Positions 1 to 10,277 of a DNA stretch of 64,000 nucleotides are shown here, in pieces (position 1 is the first letter of the stretch; each line of letters starts with the position of its first letter). The notes beneath the pieces are model-generated. The model ran no database searches. It saw nothing but the letters and a program-made list of their open reading frames with translations, and was not told the DNA's origin. Made by a program: the position numbers and the translations under genes. Source of the DNA: Bacteroidota bacterium (lineage in GTDB: Bacteria > Bacteroidota > Bacteroidia > Chitinophagales > JADIYW01); NCBI GenBank assembly GCA_016705125.1, contig JADIYW010000024.1, positions 10,749-74,748 of the forward strand, in the 5' to 3' direction.

Positions 1-2
1 GT

Positions 3-629
3 TTACTATTACCAGATTATTTTTGGAACAAAATACAATTAAAAAATATATCCTTTAGGTATTATATAAAAAGCATGAGTAGATTAATGTTTTTAGACAA
101 GCTAAAAAAAGAAATCAGTTTTATATTATTTAGTTTAATTTTAATTTTTTCGATATTTAATTCAGTTAGTAAGCAACTCCAAAATTATGATGTAAAAGCA
201 AATAATTTTTTAAATTTTTATGAAAAAATAAAACCAAGCAATTTATCGCCATTTAAACAATCTTGGAGTATGTTTGCACCAGGAGTAGGCAAAACGAATG
301 GTTTTATTACTTTTGAAAAAACAAATAAAAAGACTAAAAAAATAGAGTATATAAGTGCAATTAATCCATTATTAACAAAAAATAATTATAAATCTTATCC
401 GATGCAACATCCATGCAAGTTTTTTATGGAATTTTGTACTTTAGATATGTTGAAAAAAAATAGTGATAAAAATATTTTAAATTTTAAACTACAGTGTATG
501 TTTGAATATGAAATATTAAAAGATATAAAAATGAACAGTAAAAATTATAGCTATCAATTAATTTTTAATATAAAAGATAAGCATAATAAAACAAAAAGAA
601 CAAAAGTACTTGAGTTTGATAACCCATAA
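3..629 (+). CDS. C-terminal part of an HTTM-type membrane protein, 5' partial
   Basis: The reading frame is open from base 3 of the window with no stop, so this is probably the 3' part of a longer gene; the first ATG in frame is at 75. The product has one clear hydrophobic segment (residues about 12-30 counted from that ATG) followed by QSWSMFAPG. That is the 'W-x-MFAP' signature found after the membrane domain of HTTM (vitamin K-dependent carboxylase-like) proteins, before their soluble tail. No catalytic residues lie in the visible part. The cytochrome c peroxidase gene follows after 36 bp and may be co-transcribed. The family call rests on this one motif and the topology, so it is moderate. 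Confidence 0.5.
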   Translation, partial: LLLPDYFWNKIQLKNISFRYYIKSMSRLMFLDKLKKEISFILFSLILIFSIFNSVSKQLQNYDVKANNFLNFYEKIKPSNLSPFKQSWSMFAPGVGKTNGFITFEKTNKKTKKIEYISAINPLLTKNNYKSYPMQHPCKFFMEFCTLDMLKKNSDKNILNFKLQCMFEYEILKDIKMNSKNYSYQLIFNIKDKHNKTKRTKVLEFDNP

Positions 630-665
630 ATAAACTTTAAAGTTTGTAAATTTATAATAATAATA

Positions 666-1806
666 ATGAAAAGAAATGCTATAATTGTTGTATTAATTTT
701 ATGTATTTTTACATTAATTATAAGTAAGGAAGTGGAATCCTTACATCCATTTAATTATAAAAGTAATTTATATTCTAATAATTTTAATTCAAATCAATCT
801 ACTACCAATTTAACAATAGAAGGAATTGCTTTGGGTAGATTATTGTTTTATGATACATTATTATCAGGTAATAACAAACAATCGTGTGGAAGTTGCCACC
901 AACAAAAATATGGATTTACAGATGGTAAACCAACTTCTGTTGGTTCTACTGGCGCAATAATAAAAAGAAACTCCATGTCGTTACAAAATTTGGCATTTCA
1001 AGATCACTTTTTTTGGGATGGAAGAGTTACTACATTAGAAAAATTAATAACCATACCAATACAAGATAAAAAATGAAATGAACCAAAATATGAATGAACT
1101 TATTCAAGAATTAAATAATCATCCATATTATTCTTTATATTTTAAAACGATGTACAATGATTCAATTAAAATAATATATATAGAAAATGCTATTAGTCAA
1201 TTTTTAAAATCTATTGTAAGTTTTAATACAAAAATGGAAGTTTTTCAATTTGAAAATCCATTAGAATATTTGAATGAAAATGAAAAAAAAAATAAAGTTT
1301 TTGTTCAATTTATAACAGAACATAAAAAAGGAAAAATGGGAAAAATTGTAAATATTTGTGGCAATTGTCATGGTGATTTAACTTATGGAAATAAAAAATT
1401 TAGTACAAATGGTTTTGTAGATACAAGTACAGAGAAAGGCTTATATGGTGTTACTTTAAAAGATGAAGATATTGGATTGTTAAAAGTACCAACATTACGA
1501 AACATCAAACAAACTGCTCCTTATATGCACAATGGTAGTTTAAAGACATTAGAGGAAGTATTAAGGCATTATTCAACACATATACGAAAAGTTCCTACCA
1601 AAAATTTATCATCAGAATTTAAAGATGCAAAAGGTAATTTGATTTTACCAAAATTAAATAAAAAAGATATAGCACATTTAATGCAAATGTTTGATTATAT
1701 GACCGATAGTATTTACTTGAATAACGAAGATTATTCGAATCCATTTGAAAATAATTTTTCTTGGGATAACTATAGTAGTAAGTATTATTTAAGTAATCAA
1801 AAGTAG
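666..1806 (+). pseudogene. Di-haem cytochrome c peroxidase, one frameshift
   Basis: Periplasmic peroxidase of the CcpA/MauG family, which reduces hydrogen peroxide with electrons from small cytochromes. The first reading frame (666-1076) has a signal anchor and the first haem motif CGSCH. The second (from 1078) carries CGNCH, the conserved KVPTLRNIKQTAPYMHNG stretch and the C-terminal helices. The frames join smoothly if one A is removed from the A6 run near 1068-1073, which restores the order PIQDKNEMNQNMNELIQ. The restored protein is about 380 residues, close to the family norm. Both haem sites survive and there are no other stops, so this is either a very recent mutation or a homopolymer sequencing error; I favour the latter. 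Confidence 0.8.
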
Positions 1807-1903
1807 TACCCAAGCTGGCGCAGGTAAGCAGTTTGGCTTATTGTAGTTATGTTTGGTATTATTTGGTAAAACTATATTGAATTAACCAATTGAGAGAAAA
1901 AAA

Positions 1904-2473
1904 CTAAAATTCCAAATTAGAATTCAATGCAATAAAGTCTATTTCTTCCTTTAACGCACTTTCGGATTTGGTATGTATAACCACTTTATAGACGGCAAAT
2001 GGTCTGAGTACTTCAATATAACTCGGAGTTTCAAGATATTTCATTATATTATTGTTATAATAAAAATCAAAAAACTGATTTTGAATTAGTTTTGTGAGGT
2101 TTTGTTTGAAAAAAGGTTCTTTATTGAAATAAACTGCTATTCTAACTACATTTTGATCATCTGAAACATCATTTACTAGGTCGGAGGCAATTTTGTGTGA
2201 AATGTCATATGAATCTTTATGGATCATATATGCATTCGTATTTTTAGGTTTTAAAATAGCGGTAATTTTCAAAAAATCAGAATCACTTATCGCACTAAAT
2301 GAGGTATCAGTCTTTTTAAAATCTAGGTAGACTTGGTTTATGCTATCAGCGTTTGAGCTCACCTGCAAAGTTTGTATTTTTTTAAATTGGTTTTCAGTAA
2401 GTTTAATTTTAGAAATTTGTGCCTCCAAATTAAGAAAAACAAAAAGCAAAAGAGTTGTAAAAAGTTTATTCAT
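1904..2473 (-). CDS. Secreted hypothetical protein
   Basis: No family is recognised. From the ATG at 2473 the product is about 189 residues and opens with MNKLFTTLLLFVFLNLEAQ, a typical Bacteroidota Sec signal peptide with a likely cut after LEA. An ATG nine codons further upstream is possible, but it would put charged residues before the signal peptide. The mature part is mixed alpha/beta, rich in Asn, Lys and Asp, with no cysteines and no transmembrane segment. It stands alone, convergent with the peroxidase gene and divergent from the transposase unit. Probably periplasmic or surface-exposed. Confidence 0.55.
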   Translation of the reverse strand: MNKLFTTLLLFVFLNLEAQISKIKLTENQFKKIQTLQVSSNADSINQVYLDFKKTDTSFSAISDSDFLKITAILKPKNTNAYMIHKDSYDISHKIASDLVNDVSDDQNVVRIAVYFNKEPFFKQNLTKLIQNQFFDFYYNNNIMKYLETPSYIEVLRPFAVYKVVIHTKSESALKEEIDFIALNSNLEF

Positions 2474-2533
2474 AAAATTTGATTTAATTTTTGAAAACAA
2501 ATATAGTGCTAGAAATTGAAATTGTGAGAAAAA

Positions 2534-2570
2534 TTCAACCTGTCAGGTTCAATGGACCTGACAGGTTGAA
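2534..2570. repeat. REP-like inverted pair upstream of the transposase
   Basis: Two copies of the 13-base core AACCTGTCAGGTT or its reverse form are placed head to head. The perfect 14-bp arms 2534-2547 and 2557-2570 enclose a 9-nt loop and would form a strong hairpin. Each arm is itself a near palindrome centred on one base. The hairpin ends 59 bp before the RAYT start codon. This is the arrangement expected of REP elements moved by REP-associated tyrosine transposases. Confidence 0.85.
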
Positions 2571-2629
2571 AAAAAATGAATACTAATTGTGGAATTTTTT
2601 CAATTAAGTATCTCAATATAAAAAAAACA

Positions 2630-3139
2630 ATGCACAACAAATTTATTACCGAGTTAAACCCAGATTGTTTCTATCATATTTTTAACCATTCTAATGGGAA
2701 AGAAAACATCTTTAAACTCCAAGACGAATACAATATTTTTCTTGAAAAATTCAAACAATACATAAGTCCTATTGCCGAAACATTCAGCTATTGCTTGCTG
2801 CCCAATCATTTTCATTTTCTGATAAAAATAAAAGAAAAAGACGATTTGTTATTGCTTTTTAAAATCAATCCAATCTTATTATCAACCTGTCAGGTTGAAA
2901 AAATAATTCAAATTAAACTATCACAACAATTCAGTAATTTCTTTAATAGTTATACCAAAAAACATAATTTAAGGAATGAAGGAAAGGTTCTCTTTTTTTG
3001 CAGGCCTTTTAAAAGAAAAGAAATTACATCAACTTCGTACTTAATTGACTTGGTAAATTATATTCACAATAATCCTGTGCATCATTTATTAGTTGAAACA
3101 CCTTATGATCCGCACCCCTCCTTTTTTTTTTCCTTTTAA
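2630..3139 (+). CDS. REP-associated tyrosine transposase (RAYT, IS200-like)
   Basis: Single-strand DNA transposase of the Y1/HUH class, which nicks and moves REP palindromes. Seen: the HUH motif in LLPNHFHFLIKI (about residues 50-60), the RPFKRKEI block and YIHNNPVHH. All three are typical of the RAYT branch found throughout Bacteroidota. The start at 2630 (MHNKFITEL) matches the family better than an ATG at 2576. The frame stops at TAA 3137. Downstream of it the same frame is open for 41 more codons to a TGA at 3263, ending in KNKEISFDIWE, which resembles the family C-terminus. The gene therefore looks truncated by a nonsense mutation or by paired indels in the homopolymer-rich stretch 3113-3160. 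It carries one REP core inside its own coding sequence. Confidence 0.82.
   Translation: MHNKFITELNPDCFYHIFNHSNGKENIFKLQDEYNIFLEKFKQYISPIAETFSYCLLPNHFHFLIKIKEKDDLLLLFKINPILLSTCQVEKIIQIKLSQQFSNFFNSYTKKHNLRNEGKVLFFCRPFKRKEITSTSYLIDLVNYIHNNPVHHLLVETPYDPHPSFFFSF
2882..2898. repeat. REP-like palindrome inside the transposase gene
   Basis: TCAACCTGTCAGGTTGA is a perfect palindrome around a central T and is identical in its core to the flanking copies. It lies in frame in the RAYT gene and encodes Ser-Thr-Cys-Gln-Val, between the HUH domain and the RPFKRKEI block, where the family usually has a variable linker. Confidence 0.75.
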
Positions 3140-3269
3140 CTGGAAAAGGAAACCCCCCTTCAAAAGCAGGCTGTTTTGTATTTGGTTTGGAGGGTAAATA
3201 ATTTTTTAGTGCAAAAGACAATTAAGCAAAAAAATAAAGAAATAAGTTTTGATATTTGGGAATGAGAAA

Positions 3270-3290
3270 ATCCAACCTGACAGGTTGGAT
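3270..3290. repeat. REP-like palindrome downstream of the transposase
   Basis: A perfect 21-base palindrome with 10-bp arms around a central A. It has the same AACCTG/CAGGTT core as the copies at 2537, 2557 and 2884. It begins 5 bp after the likely original stop codon of the transposase (TGA 3263-3265), so the element is bracketed by REP sequences on both sides. Confidence 0.8.
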
Positions 3291-3329
3291 TAAAAAATGC
3301 AAATACTATTTATATTATAAAATAAGATT

Positions 3330-3337
3330 TACCTTTG
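3330..3337 (+). promoter_or_regulatory. -7 element of the slyD promoter
   Basis: TACCTTTG matches the Bacteroidota consensus TAnnTTTG and lies 16 nt before the slyD start codon, leaving a short leader. No clear TTTG -33 box is seen at the expected distance. Confidence 0.5.
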
Positions 3338-3353
3338 CGCCTCAAATTATTTT

Positions 3354-3866
3354 ATGAAAATTACAGAAAATTTAGTAGTCTCCTTAGACTATACCTTACA
3401 AGTGGATCAAAACGGTGAGAAAGTTATTGCTGACAAATCCCAACCTGGGCAACCTTTGGCCTTTATTTTTGGTTCTGGCATGTTGCTTCCTGAGTTTGAA
3501 AGCAATATAGCTGGTAAAGAAGTAAATGATGCCTTCGACTTTAAAATAAGTGCAGAGAATGGATATGGCAACTCTGACCCACAGCAGATTGTTAATATTC
3601 CTATCGATGCGTTTAAAGATCCTTCAGGAAATATTGACCAAAATATGCTTAAAGTTGGTAATGTTTTGCCTATGCAAGATAATCATGGCCAACATTTTAA
3701 TGGATTGGTAGCTGAAATAAATGACGAGATAGTAACTATGGACTTTAATCATCCATTAGCCGATAAGGAATTACACTTTACAGGAGTTGTAATTGAAGTA
3801 CGAGAAGCCACCGAAGAGGAATTAGCTCATGGACATGTTCATGGGCCTGGTGGTCATCAACACTAA
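3354..3866 (+). CDS. slyD: SlyD-type FKBP peptidyl-prolyl isomerase
   Basis: Cytoplasmic cis-trans prolyl isomerase and folding chaperone of the SlyD branch. The 170-residue product has the split FKBP core: LDYTLQVDQNGE at the start, the PLAFIFGSGMLLPEFE turn, the inserted chaperone flap (about residues 70-125, including ENGYG) and the returning strand NHPLADKELHFTGVVIEVREA. It ends in a His/Gly tail (HGHVHGPGGHQH), the metal-binding tail that lets SlyD carry nickel in other bacteria. It is a monocistronic gene with its own -7 box. Confidence 0.93.
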   Translation: MKITENLVVSLDYTLQVDQNGEKVIADKSQPGQPLAFIFGSGMLLPEFESNIAGKEVNDAFDFKISAENGYGNSDPQQIVNIPIDAFKDPSGNIDQNMLKVGNVLPMQDNHGQHFNGLVAEINDEIVTMDFNHPLADKELHFTGVVIEVREATEEELAHGHVHGPGGHQH

Positions 3867-4108
3867 TTTAAAAAATGTAAGTCTATTTATTGAAAATAAA
3901 ATTTAGTGCCTATTTTTTACTTTCTTTTTGCAAGATAGGTCGGTATAATTGTGATTATCACTTAAATAAATCAAATTTCTTGTTATAAAATAAGCAAAAT
4001 TTTTGATTGAAAAATACTGAGTTAATCTAATTTAACAAAATTGTCAAAATAGTGTGTAAAATCCATAAATATTGGGGAAAAATAAGTATTTTTAAAGGCA
4101 ACTAATAA

Positions 4109-6109
<2,001 letters not shown>

Positions 6110-6120
6110 AGCAAAAAATT

Positions 6121-6154
6121 AAAAAGGGTGGAAAATTAGCTTTCCACCCTTTTT
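6121..6154. terminator. Bidirectional terminator after gyrB
   Basis: Perfect 14-bp arms (6121-6134 and 6141-6154) around a 6-nt loop, A-rich on the left and T-rich on the right, between gyrB and the convergent ferredoxin gene. It can stop transcription from both sides. Confidence 0.9.
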
Positions 6155-6232
6155 AATTTATAAAATCACTGATCCCTTATTTTTGCATAACAACATTAAC
6201 TTATTTTTCAAAACAATTAAAATATACAATAT

Positions 6233-6574
6233 TTATTGCAACCAAGCTGGAATTTCAATCGGAAACTTAATTCTTAAACCATTAAGCTCTTCTGATATTT
6301 TTATTTGGCATGTAAGCCTACATTTTCCAGTATAACAAGGTAGGTTTTCTAACATGGCTAGTTCATCATCGTTGATACAATCGATACCCAATTCCTTTTG
6401 ATTTAATACCTCCATTCTACAGGTGGCACACAATGCCATTCCGCCACAGGTAGCCTCTATGGGATAACCTTCACCTTTCAAAACTTCCATCAAACTCAAT
6501 GAAACACCCAAAGGAATTTCAAGCGATTTTGATTCGCCATTATCTTCTTCTATAAAAATTGTAATACTTTCCAT
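6233..6574 (-). CDS. Adrenodoxin-type [2Fe-2S] ferredoxin
   Basis: Small electron carrier. From the ATG at 6574 it has about 113 residues. Cys43, Cys49 and Cys52 in ATCGGMALCATC plus Cys89 in RLTCQI give the C-x5-C-x2-C-x36-C ligand pattern of vertebrate/bacterial-type ferredoxins; Cys66, Cys80 and Cys85 are extra. The start at 6574 lies 7 nt after the stop of the reductase gene and has AAGGA about ten bases upstream. A start at 6601 would overlap the reductase by 20 nt and is less likely. Its position directly behind a ferredoxin reductase makes that enzyme the probable redox partner; the final acceptor is not visible. Confidence 0.9.
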   Translation of the reverse strand: MESITIFIEEDNGESKSLEIPLGVSLSLMEVLKGEGYPIEATCGGMALCATCRMEVLNQKELGIDCINDDELAMLENLPCYTGKCRLTCQIKISEELNGLRIKFPIEIPAWLQ

Positions 6575-6581
6575 ATTGTTG

Positions 6582-7592
6582 TTAAAATCCTTGAACCCCA
6601 TTTACAGTTGTATATTTCACCGTTGCCTTTTTATTGGGATTGATTATTTCATAAGCACTATGTGCCATCATAGCGGCCTCATGGAAACCGCATAAAATAA
6701 GTTTCAATTTCCCTTCATAGGTATTAATATCTCCAATGGCATAAATGCCTGGAATATTGGTTGAATAATCTCTTGTATTTACTTCAATCGCAATTTTATC
6801 CACCTTCAAGCCCCAATTGGCTATCGGGCCCAATTTAGGACTCAATCCGAATAAAGCCAAGAAATAATCTGCTTCTTTCTCTGATTTCTCACCCTCCAAG
6901 GTCTCGATGGTTACACGCTGTAATTTACCATCACCCATTAAATCGGTAACATTTGATTTCAACACCAAATCTAATTTCCCTTGTTCATGCAGATTTTTTA
7001 TTTTCTCTGCCGAGTCAGGAGCCCCTCTAAATGTTTCGCCTCTATGAACCAAGGTAAGTTCGCTCGTAACATCCGCCAAAAACATAGCCCAATCTAAAGC
7101 TGAATCGCCACCACCTGCTATTACCACTTTTTTATTTCTATACTTTTCTGGGTCTAAAACCATGTAATCCACCCCTTTGGTTTCATAAGTCGGCAAAGAA
7201 GCAATAGCTGGTTTTCTTGGTTCAAAACAACCCAAACCTCCTGCAATTACCACTACTTTACATTCTACTTTAGTTCCCAAATGAGTTATAATCTCAAATC
7301 CATCCTCCGTTTTTTCTACCGTTTCAACCCTTTCTCCAAATGTAAAGGTGGGATGAAATGGCTCGGCTTGTTTCATCAAATTATCTACAAGTTCCTGAGC
7401 TCCAACTATTGGATAACCTGGGATATCATAAATCGGTTTTTTAGGATATATTTCTGTTAATTGTCCACCTGCTTGAGGTAGATAATCTACTAAATGACAC
7501 TTCATTTTAAGTAATCCAGCTTCAAAGATTGCAAACAATCCAACTGGACCAGCACCTATAATACAAATATCTGTTGTAATTTGATTAGACAT
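6582..7592 (-). CDS. Ferredoxin/flavodoxin-NADP+ reductase, thioredoxin-reductase-like
   Basis: FAD enzyme that passes electrons between NADPH and ferredoxin or flavodoxin (YumC type, EC 1.18.1.2). The 336-residue chain shows the FAD Rossmann motif IIGAGPVGLF (residues 10-19), the NADPH motif VVIAGGGDSALD (about 157-168) and the FAD-binding GIYAIGDIN near the C-terminus. It lacks the CxxC of true thioredoxin reductases, which separates the two families. It forms a tight two-gene unit with the ferredoxin gene downstream, which supports the substrate assignment. Confidence 0.9.
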   Translation of the reverse strand: MSNQITTDICIIGAGPVGLFAIFEAGLLKMKCHLVDYLPQAGGQLTEIYPKKPIYDIPGYPIVGAQELVDNLMKQAEPFHPTFTFGERVETVEKTEDGFEIITHLGTKVECKVVVIAGGLGCFEPRKPAIASLPTYETKGVDYMVLDPEKYRNKKVVIAGGGDSALDWAMFLADVTSELTLVHRGETFRGAPDSAEKIKNLHEQGKLDLVLKSNVTDLMGDGKLQRVTIETLEGEKSEKEADYFLALFGLSPKLGPIANWGLKVDKIAIEVNTRDYSTNIPGIYAIGDINTYEGKLKLILCGFHEAAMMAHSAYEIINPNKKATVKYTTVNGVQGF

Positions 7593-7757
7593 AATTTTAA
7601 AAATTGGAGACTAAATTATTAAATATAATAAAAACCATCTACCTATTCAGCATTAATAATGCGTTATGAATGAAAAAAAATATTTATTTTCTTAAAATTC
7701 GATAAAATATTTTGATAAAATAATTGGAATATGGTGGATTATATATGATATTTGAGT

Positions 7758-9050
7758 ATGAAAGTTTGTATAATTGGTGCTGGTTCTTCAGGAATCGTAA
7801 CTGCTAAAACATTATCTCAGAGTGGGATTGATTTTGATTGTTATGAAAAAGGGTCATTTATTGGAGGCGTTTGGAAATACAATAATGATAATGATTTATC
7901 CTCAGCATATAAATCATTGCACATTAATACATCAAAACAAATGATGTCTTTTTCTGATTTTCCAATGCCCAACAATTATCCAGACTATCCCCATCATAGT
8001 TTAATTTTCGACTATTTTAATGAATATGTAGATTATTTTAACATCAGAAAAAGTATACAATTTAATACAGAAGTTGAAAAAGTAGAAAAAATTGCCACCT
8101 CTGAATACTTAGTCAGTCTTTCAAATAAAAAACAGATAATATATAATGCGGTTATAGTGTGCAATGGTCACCATTGGAAACCAAAACACCCAAATTTTGA
8201 GGGTATTTTTAACGGAAAAACACTTCATGCTCATTTTTATAAAACACCCAATGAGTTTGACAATATGCGTGTCTTGATTGTAGGCATTGGGAATAGTGCT
8301 GTAGATATAGCTTGCGAGTTATCTACTAATGCAAAAAAAGTAGTTATTTCTACTCGAAGTAGTGCTTATATAATACCCAAATATCTATTCGGAATTCCGA
8401 CTGACCATATTTCCAAACCACCATTGGCATTTTTTCCATTAGAAATACAGCGTTTGTCATTAAAAACTGCCCTGCTATTAAATTCTGGAAACCAAGAGAA
8501 TTACGGTGTGCCAATTCCAAAAAGACCATTATTAACAGAACATCCAACTATTAGTCAAGATTTTTTGAGTAAAGTAGGACATGGAAAAATAAAAGTAAAA
8601 GGAAATATAAAACGATTTAATCAAAAAGAAGTAATTTTTGAAAACGACGATGTAGAAGAATTCGATACGATTATTTTTGCAACAGGTTATCAGATTTCAT
8701 TCCCTTTCTTTGATAAAAACTTTATTTCCATAAAAGATAATGATGTGAGCTTTTACCACAAAGTGGTGGCTACCGAACATGCGAATTTATTTTTTATTGG
8801 TCTCCTCCAACCTTTAGGTGCCATAATGCCACTTGCCGAAATTCAGGCAAAGTGGGTGTCTAAATTACTAAACAAGGAAGTAATACTGCCACCGAAAGAA
8901 GTTATGGAGAAAACCATCAAGAAGGATAAATTGGCTATGGAAAAAAGGTATGTAAAATCGAATAGACATACAATTCAAGTAGATTTTTATCCCTACAAGA
9001 AAATAATTGAGGACGAAATAAAAAGCAAAAGATCATTTCGTAAAAATTAG
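7758..9050 (+). CDS. Flavin-containing monooxygenase
   Basis: NADPH-dependent FAD monooxygenase of the FMO/Baeyer-Villiger group, 430 residues. Seen: the FAD motif IIGAGSSGIV at the N-terminus, the FMO fingerprint F-x-G-x3-H-x3-F/Y in FNGKTLHAHFY, and the NADPH-binding VGIGNSAVDIA. The substrate cannot be told: members oxidise amines, sulphides or ketones. I prefer ATG 7758 to the TTG two codons upstream. It is monocistronic, divergent from the ferredoxin reductase pair, and followed by a gene-free stretch of 334 bp. Confidence 0.85.
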   Translation: MKVCIIGAGSSGIVTAKTLSQSGIDFDCYEKGSFIGGVWKYNNDNDLSSAYKSLHINTSKQMMSFSDFPMPNNYPDYPHHSLIFDYFNEYVDYFNIRKSIQFNTEVEKVEKIATSEYLVSLSNKKQIIYNAVIVCNGHHWKPKHPNFEGIFNGKTLHAHFYKTPNEFDNMRVLIVGIGNSAVDIACELSTNAKKVVISTRSSAYIIPKYLFGIPTDHISKPPLAFFPLEIQRLSLKTALLLNSGNQENYGVPIPKRPLLTEHPTISQDFLSKVGHGKIKVKGNIKRFNQKEVIFENDDVEEFDTIIFATGYQISFPFFDKNFISIKDNDVSFYHKVVATEHANLFFIGLLQPLGAIMPLAEIQAKWVSKLLNKEVILPPKEVMEKTIKKDKLAMEKRYVKSNRHTIQVDFYPYKKIIEDEIKSKRSFRKN

Positions 9051-9384
9051 GGTAGATTTCCAAATTAGTTATTTCAAATAAATTCAAAAGCGCTTTCAAA
9101 TTGAACTTGAATCATTTTTTTGTAATAAAAAAATAAGTTCGCTAATCATTATTTTACTGAAAATAATTCCTTATGCAAAACAACAATTAGATAACCCATT
9201 TAAACACTTTATTAATTCAAAAACCAATATAAAATTCATTTTTAAAAATTGAAAAATATTATAATTCGACCGTTGAGAAAAAAAAAGTTTAAAATGAAAA
9301 AAAAAAGTGAAAACATTTGGTAAATTTTCCAATTAAAAATTACTTTTACCCTATAAATAAAGTAGGACTTAAAATTCAATAATT
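9051..9384. other. Gene-free AT-rich stretch
   Basis: Intergenic sequence of about 330 bp with many A and T runs and no open frame of useful length. I see no perfect hairpin, no repeat and no TAnnTTTG box close to the next gene. It presumably holds the promoter of the Asp-rich protein gene, but I cannot place it. Confidence 0.4.
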
Positions 9385-9777
9385 GTGATAAAGAAAAGAG
9401 TAATTGTAGATTACAAAAATGTGCCCGAAGAGGTACTTCAGGCATTACATGAAAAATATCCTCATGGTTATACTAAAGGGATAATTAAATTTACGAACGC
9501 CAAAAATGAAGTGATTTCTGCTGTCTCTATCGAGATTGATGATGTTGCTTATATGGTTAAAGTAAGTACGCAATTGCAAAAAATGGTAGACAATGTTGAC
9601 ATTGATGACGATTTTGACCCATTGGGTGATGTTGCACTTGATGATTTAGGCGATGGACTTAAGGATGTAGAAGACGAATTAGAAGATGATGATGACATGG
9701 CCGACGACGGATCTGACAGTTTTGACGAAGCATTGGATGGAGACGATGATGACGATGACGATGATGATGACGAATAA
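9385..9777 (+). CDS. Small protein with poly-Asp tail
   Basis: 130 residues with a GTG start; no family with a known function is recognised. The first 75 residues form a compact alpha/beta domain (VIVDYKNVPEEVLQALHEKYP and later YTKGIIKFTNAKNE). After residue 75 the chain is almost wholly acidic and ends in an unbroken run of Asp. Such tails often bind basic proteins or metal, or mimic nucleic acid, but nothing here proves one of these. Similar short proteins occur singly in other Bacteroidota, sometimes labelled DNA primase, a label the sequence does not support. A strong hairpin terminator follows directly. Confidence 0.6.
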   Translation: MIKKRVIVDYKNVPEEVLQALHEKYPHGYTKGIIKFTNAKNEVISAVSIEIDDVAYMVKVSTQLQKMVDNVDIDDDFDPLGDVALDDLGDGLKDVEDELEDDDDMADDGSDSFDEALDGDDDDDDDDDDE

Positions 9778-9785
9778 ATAAAAAT

Positions 9786-9825
9786 AAAAGCAATCTTGGA
9801 CTATATAAAAGCCAAGATTGCTTTT
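9786..9825. terminator. Bidirectional terminator
   Basis: Perfect 14-bp arms 9786-9799 and 9812-9825, A-rich then T-rich, with a 12-nt loop. It ends the Asp-rich protein gene, and its right arm lies within the last codons of the convergent DUF4112 gene, whose stop codon is in the loop. Confidence 0.88.
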
Positions 9826-10277
9826 ATTAATTTAATAGTTATCCATAAAGAAAACCCAAAGAATAGTAAAAAAAATACACCTATCCCAATAAACAATTTA
9901 TAAGGTTGTCCTTTGTGTTTACCTTCAACGAAATGCGCTTTTGCCAGTGCCACATTCCTCTTGTTGCTTTTATAATATATATTAAAAATATTGCCTAAAA
10001 CTGGAATCTCTCCTATAGTGACATCTAGCAATAAATTTCCTAACATTTTAGCCACTACTTTCCCAGAAGCTCCCTCTCGTACAATTGCTACAATAAGCCC
10101 GATAGATATTACTAAGCCTGAAATATCTCCAATAACGGGTAAAAAACCAATTATTCCATCAACACCAATTTTTATTTTAGTGCCTGGTATTTGAAATTTA
10201 CTATCTAAAAGAGTAGCAAATTTATCAATTCGCTCAAAGTTTTGCTTTGAGGGCTCTTTAATTATTGCCAAATTCAA
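9801..10277 (-). CDS. DUF4112 membrane protein
   Basis: 158-residue protein of the DUF4112 family, function unknown. The hallmark block is present: DSKFQIPGTKIKIGVDGIIGFLPVIGDI, followed by a hydrophobic segment (about residues 45-65) and GEIPVLGNIFNIYYKSNKRN. A second hydrophobic segment is at residues 128-155. It overlaps the 3' end of the upstream gene by 20 bp, so the two are almost certainly translated from one message. The last codons double as a terminator arm. Confidence 0.82.
   Translation of the reverse strand: MNLAIIKEPSKQNFERIDKFATLLDSKFQIPGTKIKIGVDGIIGFLPVIGDISGLVISIGLIVAIVREGASGKVVAKMLGNLLLDVTIGEIPVLGNIFNIYYKSNKRNVALAKAHFVEGKHKGQPYKLFIGIGVFFLLFFGFSLWITIKLIKAILAFI

Noticed and set aside
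2534..3290. CRISPR-like array from the repeated AACCTGACAGGTT
   Set aside because: Copies are irregularly spaced, in both orientations, short, palindromic and centred on a RAYT gene; there is no spacer structure or cas gene.
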